Source: Clostridia bacterium (GTDB lineage: Bacteria > Bacillota > Clostridia > Christensenellales > DUVY01). From it: DNA of 12,161 nucleotides. Position 1 is the stretch's first letter, and each line of letters opens with the position of its first letter. This document shows, in pieces, positions 6,919 through 12,161 of this stretch. The stretch spans positions 1 to 12,161 of the forward strand of contig BNZQ01000048.1 in NCBI GenBank assembly GCA_026001225.1, in the 5' to 3' direction. The translations under genes were made by a program, and so were the position numbers. A model generated the notes under the pieces. The model searched no databases. It saw nothing but the letters and a program-made list of their open reading frames with translations, and was not told the DNA's origin.

Positions 6919-7425
6919 TCACATCACCTTGCACAGCCAGCACGACAGCGCCGAGCTGAATACCGTGACGAGGAGCGCGACGGGAATCGCGTATTTCAGC
7001 CGTTTCACTTTTGTTCCTCCGAAGTAAATACTCGCCACGTAAAAAACCGTGTCGCTGCTGCCCGCCACGACGGCGGCGCACCGTTCGACATAGCTGTCCG
7101 CGCCGTATTTGCTCATGATATCGTTGACGAGGGCGGTCGAGCCGCTGCCCGTAAACGGGCGCAAAAGAATCAATTCGGACAGCTCGCGGGGAATGCCGAT
7201 AAATTCCAAACCGGGGGCGAGGAAGCGCGCCGCCGCCGCCGCCGCGCCCGACAGCCGGAACAATTGCACCATGATCAGCGTCGCCGCCAAATACGGAAAG
7301 GCGCTGATGCAGACGTTCGCCGCGCCCTTCGCGCCCTCCACGAATTTATCGTAGACGGGGATTTTGCGGAACGCCGCGAACGCGAACAGCAACAGAAACA
7401 AAGCGGGGATTATATAATCAACCAT
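6919..7425 (-). CDS. spmB: Spore maturation protein B
   Basis: This 168-residue membrane protein of the nucleoside-recognition/Gate family starts MVDYIIPALFLLLFAF and has about four or five hydrophobic segments. The family blocks are KIPVYDKFVEGAKGAANV (21-38), LLRPFTGSGSTALVNDIM, AGSSDTVFYVASIYFG and a hydrophobic C-terminus. SpmB acts with SpmA in spore core dehydration in B. subtilis and Clostridium perfringens; the transported substrate is unknown. No convincing ribosome binding site precedes the ATG. spmA and spmB are usually nearly contiguous; here they are 116 bp apart because a repeat element (7450-7560) sits between them, possibly having disturbed translational coupling. Presence of the pair argues for a spore-forming lineage. 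Confidence 0.92.
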   Translation of the reverse strand: MVDYIIPALFLLLFAFAAFRKIPVYDKFVEGAKGAANVCISAFPYLAATLIMVQLFRLSGAAAAAARFLAPGLEFIGIPRELSELILLRPFTGSGSTALVNDIMSKYGADSYVERCAAVVAGSSDTVFYVASIYFGGTKVKRLKYAIPVALLVTVFSSALSCWLCKVM

Positions 7426-7449
7426 TTTTTCTTAAGACGGACGAATAAT

Positions 7450-7560
7450 ATGGAAGATGGGCGGACGCGCGCTTCCCGCGCGAAAGAATATCGAATGACG
7501 CCGATCGCGTTCCTCTGAATGACAAATTTCGCGCAATGACTTCATCCATCCATCTTCCAT
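7450..7560. mobile_element. MITE-like inverted element, CATCTTC family, between spmA and spmB
   Basis: The ends are ATGGAAGATGG (7450-7460) and CCATCTTCCAT (7550-7560), a perfect 11-bp inverted repeat. No gene lies inside. The interior has a CGCGCG hairpin (7466-7482) and two copies of GAATGAC (rc GTCATTC). Read leftward, the sequence after the right arm contains CATTGCGCGA and then GTCATTC; the same order (CATTGCGCGA, GTTATTC) follows the left arm of the four-helix element at 10660. The right arm forms the spmA stop region. Confidence 0.75.
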
Positions 7561-8129
7561 TTTTTCCGCCTCTTGCCCAGCCGCTGAATCCCTTTTACGA
7601 CGAGCGTCCCGAAAACCGCGCTTGCAATCACCGCGATCAACGTGGGTAAAATAATGTCGGCGGGGGCTTTGCTGCCCGCCGCGCCGCGCAGGCCGATCAG
7701 CGTCGTGGGGATCAGCGAAATGCCGCTCGCGTTCAGCACGAACAGCATGATCATCGCGTCGGTCGCCGCGCCCTTGCCGTCGTCCATCGATCGGATCGCT
7801 TTGATGCCCATCGGCGTCGCCGCGCCGCCCATGCCGAGGAGGTTTGCCGACATATTGACCGAAATATATTTCTCGGTTTCGGGGGCAATATTCTTGCCGA
7901 ACAGAAAGCGGATCACGGGCTTTAAAAGACGGGAAAGGGCGTTCGATAGGCCCGTATGCTCCACGATCGACAGAATCCCCAGCCACACCGCGTAGACCGC
8001 GAGAAGGGTCAAAGAAAGCGTTACGGCCTCGTTAGACGCCGCGAGCATACCGCCCAAAGCCTTTTCCGGCCCCGCGATCAGCAGGAGGGAAAGGGAAAGT
8101 ATCATGACGAAAGACCAAATTCTGTTCAT
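7542..8129 (-). CDS. spmA: Spore maturation protein A
   Basis: This 195-residue membrane protein of the nucleoside-recognition family has an N-terminal hydrophobic segment (MNRIWSFVMILSLSLLLIAG) and further segments around 35-60, 125-150 and 160-180. The block NMSANLLGMGGAATPMGIKA (92-111) and LFVLNASGISLIPTT identify SpmA. With SpmB it promotes dehydration of the spore core and heat resistance; expression should be in sporulation, though no sporulation-sigma site could be read. The last codons KWKMDG and the TGA lie in the CATCTTC-type repeat, so the C-terminus is probably not the ancestral one. No strong ribosome binding site is seen before the ATG. It is divergent from metG across a CAGTTTT-type repeat. 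Confidence 0.93.
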   Translation of the reverse strand: MNRIWSFVMILSLSLLLIAGPEKALGGMLAASNEAVTLSLTLLAVYAVWLGILSIVEHTGLSNALSRLLKPVIRFLFGKNIAPETEKYISVNMSANLLGMGGAATPMGIKAIRSMDDGKGAATDAMIMLFVLNASGISLIPTTLIGLRGAAGSKAPADIILPTLIAVIASAVFGTLVVKGIQRLGKRRKKWKMDG

Positions 8130-8140
8130 CGCTTTTTTAA

Positions 8141-8169
8141 ATTAAAAACTGAAAATTGAGACAGGTCAA
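8141..8169 (-). promoter_or_regulatory. Possible promoter of spmA, partly formed by a repeat
   Basis: Minus strand TTGACC (8169-8164), 17-bp spacer, TTTAAT (8146-8141). The -35 box lies in the loop of the heptamer hairpin. Its predicted start would leave only a few bases before the spmA ATG. It may be a chance match, since spm genes elsewhere are sporulation-controlled. Confidence 0.3.
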
Positions 8170-8192
8170 CAATTTTCAGTTTTCAGTTTTCA
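8145..8192. repeat. Inverted heptamer element, CAGTTTT family, between spmA and metG
   Basis: AAAACTGAAAATTG (8145-8158) and CAATTTTCAGTTTT (8170-8183) form a perfect 14-bp stem with an 11-nt loop that contains GACAGGTCA. The TTTTCAG units continue to 8192. It matches the right end of the element at 3971-4103 (GACAGGTC, then the heptamers) and looks like a shortened copy. Confidence 0.8.
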
Positions 8193-8202
8193 CTTATTCG
8201 GC

Positions 8203-8231
8203 TTGTCCCTTTGTTAAATATATGATATAAT
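8203..8231 (+). promoter_or_regulatory. Sigma-A-type promoter of metG
   Basis: TTGTCC (8203-8208), 17-bp spacer, perfect TATAAT (8226-8231). The start codon of metG begins only 10 bp after the -10 box, so a transcript would be almost leaderless. Confidence 0.65.
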
Positions 8232-8241
8232 ATAAAGCATT

Positions 8242-9852
8242 ATGAAACACGCAAAAAAGCGTATCCTCACGGCGGGCGCGTGGCCCTACGCCAACAACTA
8301 TATGCACGTCGGCCATTTGGCCGCGCTGCTGCCCGGCGATATCGTTTCGCGCTATCATCGCTTGGCGGGGAACGAGGTGATCTTTGTGTCCGGCACGGAC
8401 TGTCACGGCACGCCGATCACCGAGCGCGCTAAACGCGAGAACGTTCCACCGTTCGAGATCGCCGACAAATACCATAAAAGCTTTAAGGATTGCTTTTCGC
8501 GGCTGAATTTTTCCTACGACTATTACGGCGCGACCTACGAGGACTATCACAAAGAGGAAGTCCGCAAGGTCTTTTCGACCATGTATGCGGACGGTTGGTT
8601 TTACGAGCAAAAGAACACGCAGGACTATTGCCCGCGCTGCAAGGCTTTTTTGTCCGACCGTGAGATCCGCGGCGTTTGCCCTCATTGCGGAAGCGTTTCC
8701 AAGGGCGATCAGTGCGATCATTGCTTGGCGAGCTTGGACGCCTCGCAGCTGCGGGATAAGGCCTGCGCGGCGTGCGGCGGCCCGACCGAACAGCGCGAGA
8801 ATAAATCCCTCATGTTCAAGCTGTCCGCGTTTCAAAAACGCTTGGAGGAATTGTTGGCCTCCCGCCAAACGACATGGCGCCAAAACGCCTTGAATGAAAC
8901 CAAGAAATATTTAGAGCAGGGCTTGCCCGACCGCGCCGTTACGCGCGACCTTCCGTGGGGGATCGACGTGCCCGTGAAGGGCTTTACGGACAAGAAAATC
9001 TACGTTTGGATCGAGGCGGTGCTGGGATATTATACCTGCTGTAAAAAGGTGGCCGAAAGCCGCGGTACGACCGTGGAGGCGTTTTTGCGGGACGACGGCG
9101 CGTTGCATTCCTACTATATCCACGGCAAGGACAACATTCCGTTTCACACGGTGATTTTCCCCGCGCTGCTGCTCGCGATGAGCCCCGCGTTTCAGCTGCC
9201 CGAATATATCATGTCTTGCGAATATATCAAGATGAACAACGAAAAAATGTCCAAATCCTTGGGCAACCTGATCACCGTGCCCGATCTGTTGAACGCGTTC
9301 GACGCCGACACGATTCGTTTTTATTCGATTCTGACCAATCCCGAAAAAAAGGACTCCGGCTTTACGGCCGACGATCTGATCGCCGCGCACAATAAGCTTC
9401 TTGTGGGCGGCCTCGGCAATTTCGTCAACCGCAACGTGTCCTATTTAAAGAAAAAGTTCGACGGCGTTATCCCCGCGGGCAAGGCGGACGCGGAAATTCA
9501 AAAGACGACCCGCGCGCTTTACCGGGACGCGGGCGCGAAATTAGAGGCGGGCTACACCCGCGAAGCCCTCGAATCGCTGATCGAATACATTCAAGCCGCC
9601 AACAAATACTATGACGACCGCAAACCGTGGGTACAGGCGCACGGCGACCCCGCCGGATTCGGCGACACGACGGCAACCTGTCTGTATATGATCGCCAACA
9701 TGTCCAATCTGTTCCATCCGTTCATTCCGACCGCCATGGACCGGTTGAAAGCCATGCTCGGGCTGGACGCGGCGGTGTGGGCGGAGGCAAATTTCACGGC
9801 GAAAACGTTGGGCGAAATCGGCATCTTGTTCAACCGGATAGAAGTGAAATGA
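8242..9852 (+). CDS. metG: Methionyl-tRNA synthetase
   Basis: This 536-residue class I synthetase charges tRNA(Met). The HIGH-type motif is HVGH (22-25) and KMSKS is at 335-339. The connective peptide has four CxxC knuckles (Cys 130/133, 146/149, 158/161, 175/178), so it belongs to the two-zinc E. coli/archaeal-type MetRS rather than the type typical of B. subtilis. The anticodon-binding helical domain (KYYDDRKPWV, MSNLFHPFIP) is present, but there is no C-terminal Arc1p-like tRNA-binding domain; such short forms occur. The start gives the family N-terminus KRILTAGAWPYANNYMHVGH, yet no ribosome binding site precedes it and the promoter is very close. metG before tatD is the conserved order of metS-yabD. 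It is divergent from spmA. Confidence 0.96.
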   Translation: MKHAKKRILTAGAWPYANNYMHVGHLAALLPGDIVSRYHRLAGNEVIFVSGTDCHGTPITERAKRENVPPFEIADKYHKSFKDCFSRLNFSYDYYGATYEDYHKEEVRKVFSTMYADGWFYEQKNTQDYCPRCKAFLSDREIRGVCPHCGSVSKGDQCDHCLASLDASQLRDKACAACGGPTEQRENKSLMFKLSAFQKRLEELLASRQTTWRQNALNETKKYLEQGLPDRAVTRDLPWGIDVPVKGFTDKKIYVWIEAVLGYYTCCKKVAESRGTTVEAFLRDDGALHSYYIHGKDNIPFHTVIFPALLLAMSPAFQLPEYIMSCEYIKMNNEKMSKSLGNLITVPDLLNAFDADTIRFYSILTNPEKKDSGFTADDLIAAHNKLLVGGLGNFVNRNVSYLKKKFDGVIPAGKADAEIQKTTRALYRDAGAKLEAGYTREALESLIEYIQAANKYYDDRKPWVQAHGDPAGFGDTTATCLYMIANMSNLFHPFIPTAMDRLKAMLGLDAAVWAEANFTAKTLGEIGILFNRIEVK

Positions 9853-9853
9853 C

Positions 9854-9875
9854 GGAAGAGGGAAGTTCATCTTCC
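9854..9875. repeat. Minimal CATCTTC-family inverted copy between metG and tatD
   Basis: GGAAGA (9854-9859) and TCTTCC (9870-9875) are inverted around 10 nt. The left half, GGAAGAGGGAAG, is identical over 12 bp to the left arm of the element in the tatD 3' end (10664-10675). It begins one base after the metG stop codon. It looks like the two ends of the larger element joined after internal loss. Confidence 0.6.
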
Positions 9876-9888
9876 ATAAAGAAAAGAT

Positions 9889-10686
9889 ATGATCGATACG
9901 CACGTACATTTAAATGATAAACGATATGAAAACCGCGCGGACGATATCGTCGCGGGCTTCCCCGCGGCGGGGCTGTCGGCGGCCGTCAATATCGCCTATG
10001 ACCGCCCGTCCGCCGAACACGCCCTCGCGCAAGCGCAAAAATACGCGCCGGTCTATTGCGCCCTCGGCGTCCACCCGCACGACAGCAAGGAGTACACCGA
10101 CGCGGACGGCGACTATTTTCTATTGAAATCCAAAGACCCGAAAACCGTCGCGATCGGCGAAATCGGATTGGATTACCACTATGACCTTTCGCCCCGTCCC
10201 GCCCAACGGGAAGCCTTTATCAAACAGCTTCATATCGCGGACAAGGCGGGCTTGCCCGTTATCATTCATTTGCGCGAGGCGGCGGGAGAAATGTTAGACC
10301 TATTGCAAGCGCATAAGAGCTTATACAGTCACGGCCTCGTTCTGCATTGCTTTTCGGAAAGCCGCGAATACGCCCGCGAGGTTTTAAATTTGGGCGCGTA
10401 TATCTCTTTCGCCGGCCCGTTGACCTTTAAAAAAGCGGAAAAGACCGCGGAAGTCGCCCGCTTTGTGCCCGCCGACCGCTATCTGATCGAGACCGATTGC
10501 CCGTATTTGACTCCCGAACCGCACAGAGGGGAGACCAACGAGCCCGCCTATGTCCGATTCGTCGCGGAGAAATTGTCGGTTTTGCGGGGCGTGCCGTTCG
10601 CGCAAATCGAACAGGAAACGACCGAGAACGCGGAAGCGATATTTAAGAAATTGAATATCGATGGAAGAGGGAAGATGGTCGGATAG
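9889..10686 (+). CDS. tatD: TatD-family metal-dependent hydrolase / DNase
   Basis: This 265-residue protein has the TatD TIM-barrel metal sites: His5 and His7 (DTHVH), Glu91 (GEIGLDYHYD), His127 (VIIHLRE), His153 (HCFSES) and Asp203 (ETDCPYLTPEPHRG). Family members are 3'-5' exonucleases on DNA or RNA and may also remove D-amino acids from tRNA; the role in Clostridia is not settled. B. subtilis YabD sits in the same place after the MetRS gene. The ribosome binding site is weak (AGAAAAG). The last residues GRGKMVG and the TAG stop are encoded by the left arm of a heptamer element, so the C-terminus seems to have been rewritten after IFKKLNID. The TatD-associated radical SAM gene downstream is its known genomic partner. 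Confidence 0.95.
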   Translation: MIDTHVHLNDKRYENRADDIVAGFPAAGLSAAVNIAYDRPSAEHALAQAQKYAPVYCALGVHPHDSKEYTDADGDYFLLKSKDPKTVAIGEIGLDYHYDLSPRPAQREAFIKQLHIADKAGLPVIIHLREAAGEMLDLLQAHKSLYSHGLVLHCFSESREYAREVLNLGAYISFAGPLTFKKAEKTAEVARFVPADRYLIETDCPYLTPEPHRGETNEPAYVRFVAEKLSVLRGVPFAQIEQETTENAEAIFKKLNIDGRGKMVG

Positions 10687-10771
10687 AGGACATTGCGCGA
10701 TGCCGTTATTCTAAAACGAAGTGAAGAACCTTGACTGATTTTGTTTTGTGAATCCCTAAAAAGAGGTAAAT

Positions 10772-11047
10772 ATGGAAAAAAATATCACGCAACAAAAAGC
10801 GATAGAATTTGCCGTCAAAATTGTTCGCTTGTGTAACAATTTAAGAGAACGCTCAAAGGAGTTTACCTTATCGAATCAACTGTTGAGAAGCGGAACAAGT
10901 ATAGGCTCGAACTATAACGAAGCGCAAAACGCCGCGACAAAAAAAGATTTTATCAATAAGGTAATGATTTATCAAGCTTGCGATGAAATTATTCGCTTAT
11001 TGACTTCCATTGCCAAGACTGCGAAAGGAGCGGACGACGATGAATAA
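10772..11047 (+). CDS. Four-helix-bundle protein (S23 / 23S rRNA intervening-sequence type), internally shortened
   Basis: This 91-residue product has the family core AIEFAVKIVRLCNNL, LLRSGTSIGSNYNEAQNA (37-54) and TKKDFINKV (56-64). The end DEIIRLLTSIAKTAK (71-85) corresponds to the last helix. Full-length members are about 115-120 residues and carry a third helix (KEA.ET.YWL-type) plus a loop between DFI.K.. and the last helix. Here NKVMI runs directly into YQACDEIIRLL, so about 28 residues are missing in frame, and the bundle is probably incomplete. Relatives are encoded in intervening sequences of 23S rRNA genes; the DGR protein Avd has a similar fold. The ATG is preceded by AGAGGT. It overlaps the radical SAM gene by 8 bp, supporting coupling. 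It lies inside inverted heptamer arrays. It may be a decayed gene. Confidence 0.85.
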   Translation: MEKNITQQKAIEFAVKIVRLCNNLRERSKEFTLSNQLLRSGTSIGSNYNEAQNAATKKDFINKVMIYQACDEIIRLLTSIAKTAKGADDDE

Positions 11048-11684
11048 ATCCGACCGACCATCTTCCATCTTCCATCTTCCATCTTCCATCTGCGTCTACG
11101 ATTACGAAAACAAGCTCTATATCAACCTGACCAATCGGTGCAGCAACGCTTGCACGTTTTGTATCCGTTCCAAACAAGACGGTTTAAACGGCCATACATT
11201 GTGGCTGCAACGGGAGCCGACCGCCTCCGAGGTTATCGCCGCCCTCGAAAAAAGGAACTATAAATCCTCGCCCGAAATCGTCTTTTGCGGCTACGGCGAG
11301 CCGGCGTGCCGCGCCGCCGAAATTGTCGAGATCGGCGGCTTTTTGAAAAGGAACGGCGTTCCGACGCGCTTGAACACCAACGGACAGGGCAATCTGATCA
11401 ACGGCCGCGATATCACGAGCGAGCTGGCCGCCGCGGTCGACACGGTCAGTATCAGCCTGAACAATTCGACGGCCGAACGCTATCAAGCCGTTTGCCGGAG
11501 CCGTTTTGGTTTGGCGGCGTATCAAGGCGTTCTCGATTTCACGCGCCTGTGCGTTCCGAAATTCAAACGCACGGTGATGACGGTCGTCAGCTTGATCGGG
11601 GAAACCGAGATAGAGGAATGCCGCAAAATTTGCGAGGGGATCGGCGCGGAGTTTCGCGTGCGCGGTTACGATTCGTACACATAA
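11040..11684 (+). CDS. TatD-associated radical SAM protein
   Basis: This 214-residue protein has the radical SAM cluster motif CSNACTFC (Cys 34, 38, 41), preceded by KLYINLTNR, and then FCGYGEP, TRLNTNGQGNLINGRDI and VSISLNNS. It fits the TatD-linked radical SAM family, small iron-sulfur enzymes of unknown substrate encoded next to tatD. The start at 11040 has AAAGGAG 10 bp before it and overlaps the four-helix stop (ATGAATAA). The first 17 residues, including SSIFHLPSSI, come from a tandem heptamer tract and do not belong to the family. No ATG, GTG or TTG lies between the tract and VYDYENKLY, so translation must read through the tract. The native start seems to have been replaced by an insertion. 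It is the last gene of the core block before an AT-rich region. Confidence 0.9.
   Translation: MNKSDRPSSIFHLPSSICVYDYENKLYINLTNRCSNACTFCIRSKQDGLNGHTLWLQREPTASEVIAALEKRNYKSSPEIVFCGYGEPACRAAEIVEIGGFLKRNGVPTRLNTNGQGNLINGRDITSELAAAVDTVSISLNNSTAERYQAVCRSRFGLAAYQGVLDFTRLCVPKFKRTVMTVVSLIGETEIEECRKICEGIGAEFRVRGYDSYT
11058..11091 (+). repeat. Tandem heptamer tract inside the radical SAM gene
   Basis: Four perfect copies of CCATCTT plus six bases of a fifth (34 bp) lie at codons 7-18. Seven is not a multiple of three, so gain or loss of one unit shifts the frame; three units would restore it. The encoded peptide is SSIFHLP repeated. Confidence 0.9.
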
Positions 11685-11764
11685 TATATTTGATAAATAC
11701 TAAATCTTTTTATGGATATTAGTCGTCAAATTTTTAGTGCAAGTTTTTTACGCGCAATATTTGT

Positions 11765-11793
11765 TTGACATGTTTATTAAGAAATGATATACT
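11765..11793 (+). promoter_or_regulatory. Sigma-A-type promoter for the last gene
   Basis: Perfect TTGACA (11765-11770), 17-bp spacer, TATACT (11788-11793). The predicted transcript starts about 58 nt before the start codon of the next gene. The 173-bp gap from 11685 to 11857 shows nothing else I can identify. Confidence 0.8.
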
Positions 11794-11857
11794 TTAGCAA
11801 TCAAATTATTGAAATGTTAATTATATAGTAACAATAGTGTACAAAAGGTGAATAGAC

Positions 11858-12161
11858 ATGGCGTTTCAAGAGTTTATTAGCAAGTCACGTCCGAAGCAAC
11901 GTCCAGAACTGTTGCCGCTTGTTCATACCATTGATAGTAAGACTGGGGAAACAAAATATTTAAATGGGTTGAAGATTTCAAAACCTGAAAAGCAATGTGA
12001 GGTGTTTTCAGATGATAATCCAGTTTATCTTTTTTATGGAAAGCCTGCGTACAAAGAGAATATTGATTATAGTGGGAGAGATTATGCAGGCAACCCAATG
12101 ATTTTTATTCTTACCCCCCTTATTTCAGAAAATCAGTTTTATAAAGTGATAAGAATATTTC
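11858..12161 (+). CDS. Unknown protein, 3' partial
   Basis: The frame opens with ATG after AAAAGGTG (spacing about 8 nt) and stays open to the window edge (101 codons visible). It begins MAFQEFISKSRPKQRPELLP, then LVHTIDSKTGETKY, and includes VFSDDNPVYLFYGKPAYK. I do not recognise a characterised family. The YLFYGKPAY segment seems familiar from uncharacterised proteins of variable gomic islands, but I cannot name or support a function. Codon use is AT-rich (TTT, ATT, AAA, TTA), unlike the GC-rich genes to the left, so it probably marks the start of a transferred region. There is no signal peptide or membrane segment in the visible part. Its own consensus promoter suggests independent expression. 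Confidence 0.7.
   Translation, partial: MAFQEFISKSRPKQRPELLPLVHTIDSKTGETKYLNGLKISKPEKQCEVFSDDNPVYLFYGKPAYKENIDYSGRDYAGNPMIFILTPLISENQFYKVIRIF

Larger units (their letters stand above)
10660..11091. mobile_element. Inverted-repeat element of the CATCTTC family carrying the four-helix-bundle gene
   Basis: The left arm, at the tatD end (10660-10684), has GGAAGAGGGAAGATGG then TCGGAT. The right arm, at the radical SAM start (from 11048), has ATCCGACC, an extra GACC, then ATCTTCC units. The arms are reverse complements over about 25 bp apart from that 4-bp duplication and one base. Left subterminal CATTGCGCGA and GTTATTC are shared with the element in the spmA-spmB gap. The only gene inside is that of the four-helix protein. 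No target-site duplication is evident. Confidence 0.6.

Noticed and set aside
6889..7518. A 209-codon open frame on the plus strand opposite spmB
   Set aside because: It is very rich in Arg and Ala with no recognisable domain, and lies antisense to spmB and the repeat element.
8130..8241. T-box riboswitch or tRNA gene before metG
   Set aside because: The gap is short and filled by the heptamer hairpin and promoter; no T-box sequence or tRNA cloverleaf is visible there or elsewhere in the window.
11058..11091. Heptamer tract as a CRISPR array
   Set aside because: The units are 7 bp and directly adjacent, without spacers, and there are no cas genes.

Overview
The window looks like a chromosomal segment from an uncultured, GC-rich member of the Clostridia (Bacillota). 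The gene order (tmk)-holB-ricT-...-trmN6-rsmI-...-metG-tatD is the conserved block next to dnaX/tmk known from Bacillus subtilis as tmk-holB-yaaT-yabA-yabB-yazA-yabC-abrB-metS-yabD. The spmA/spmB pair points to a spore-forming lineage. Compared with B. subtilis, yabA, yazA and abrB are absent. An aldo/keto reductase and a 2x[4Fe-4S] ferredoxin lie between ricT and trmN6, and a set of leftward genes lies between rsmI and metG.

Layout. 1-913: a reading frame whose first ~45 codons look like the tail of thymidylate kinase and whose remainder is DNA polymerase III delta' (holB) without its N-terminal domain. 1057-1932: ricT. 2030-2944: aldo/keto reductase, closed by a symmetric terminator. 2997-3170 (-): ferredoxin, with a strong promoter and a palindromic operator candidate. 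3290-3979: trmN6. 4123-4926: rsmI. 4927-6437: an AT-richer leftward segment holding a broken chorismate mutase gene, a lipoprotein gene and an SRPBCC gene; it is bounded by a repeated rsmI 3' end, so it looks inserted. 6499-6693 (-): small zinc ribbon. 6919-8129 (-): spmB and spmA. 8242-9852: metG. 9889-10686: tatD. 10772-11047: four-helix-bundle gene. 11040-11684: TatD-associated radical SAM gene. From about 11685 the sequence turns AT-rich, with a consensus promoter and the start of an unknown gene that runs off the window.

The most unusual feature is a set of dispersed short elements at gene borders, built from inverted arrays of 7-bp units. One unit is CATCTTC (at spmB/spmA, metG/tatD, and around the four-helix gene between tatD and the radical SAM gene). 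The other is CAGTTTT (at trmN6/rsmI and spmA/metG). The CATCTTC copies share terminal and, in two cases, subterminal sequence. The largest copy encloses the four-helix-bundle gene. The insertions appear to have supplied new C-termini and stop codons to trmN6, spmA and tatD and a new start with a tandem heptamer tract to the radical SAM gene. This resembles a MITE-like family with one protein-carrying member and is the best candidate here for something undescribed.

Functionally the core genes serve replication (holB), RNA processing and modification (ricT, trmN6, rsmI), translation (metG), nucleic acid processing (tatD) and spore maturation (spmAB). All family calls are made by eye from motifs; no database search was run.
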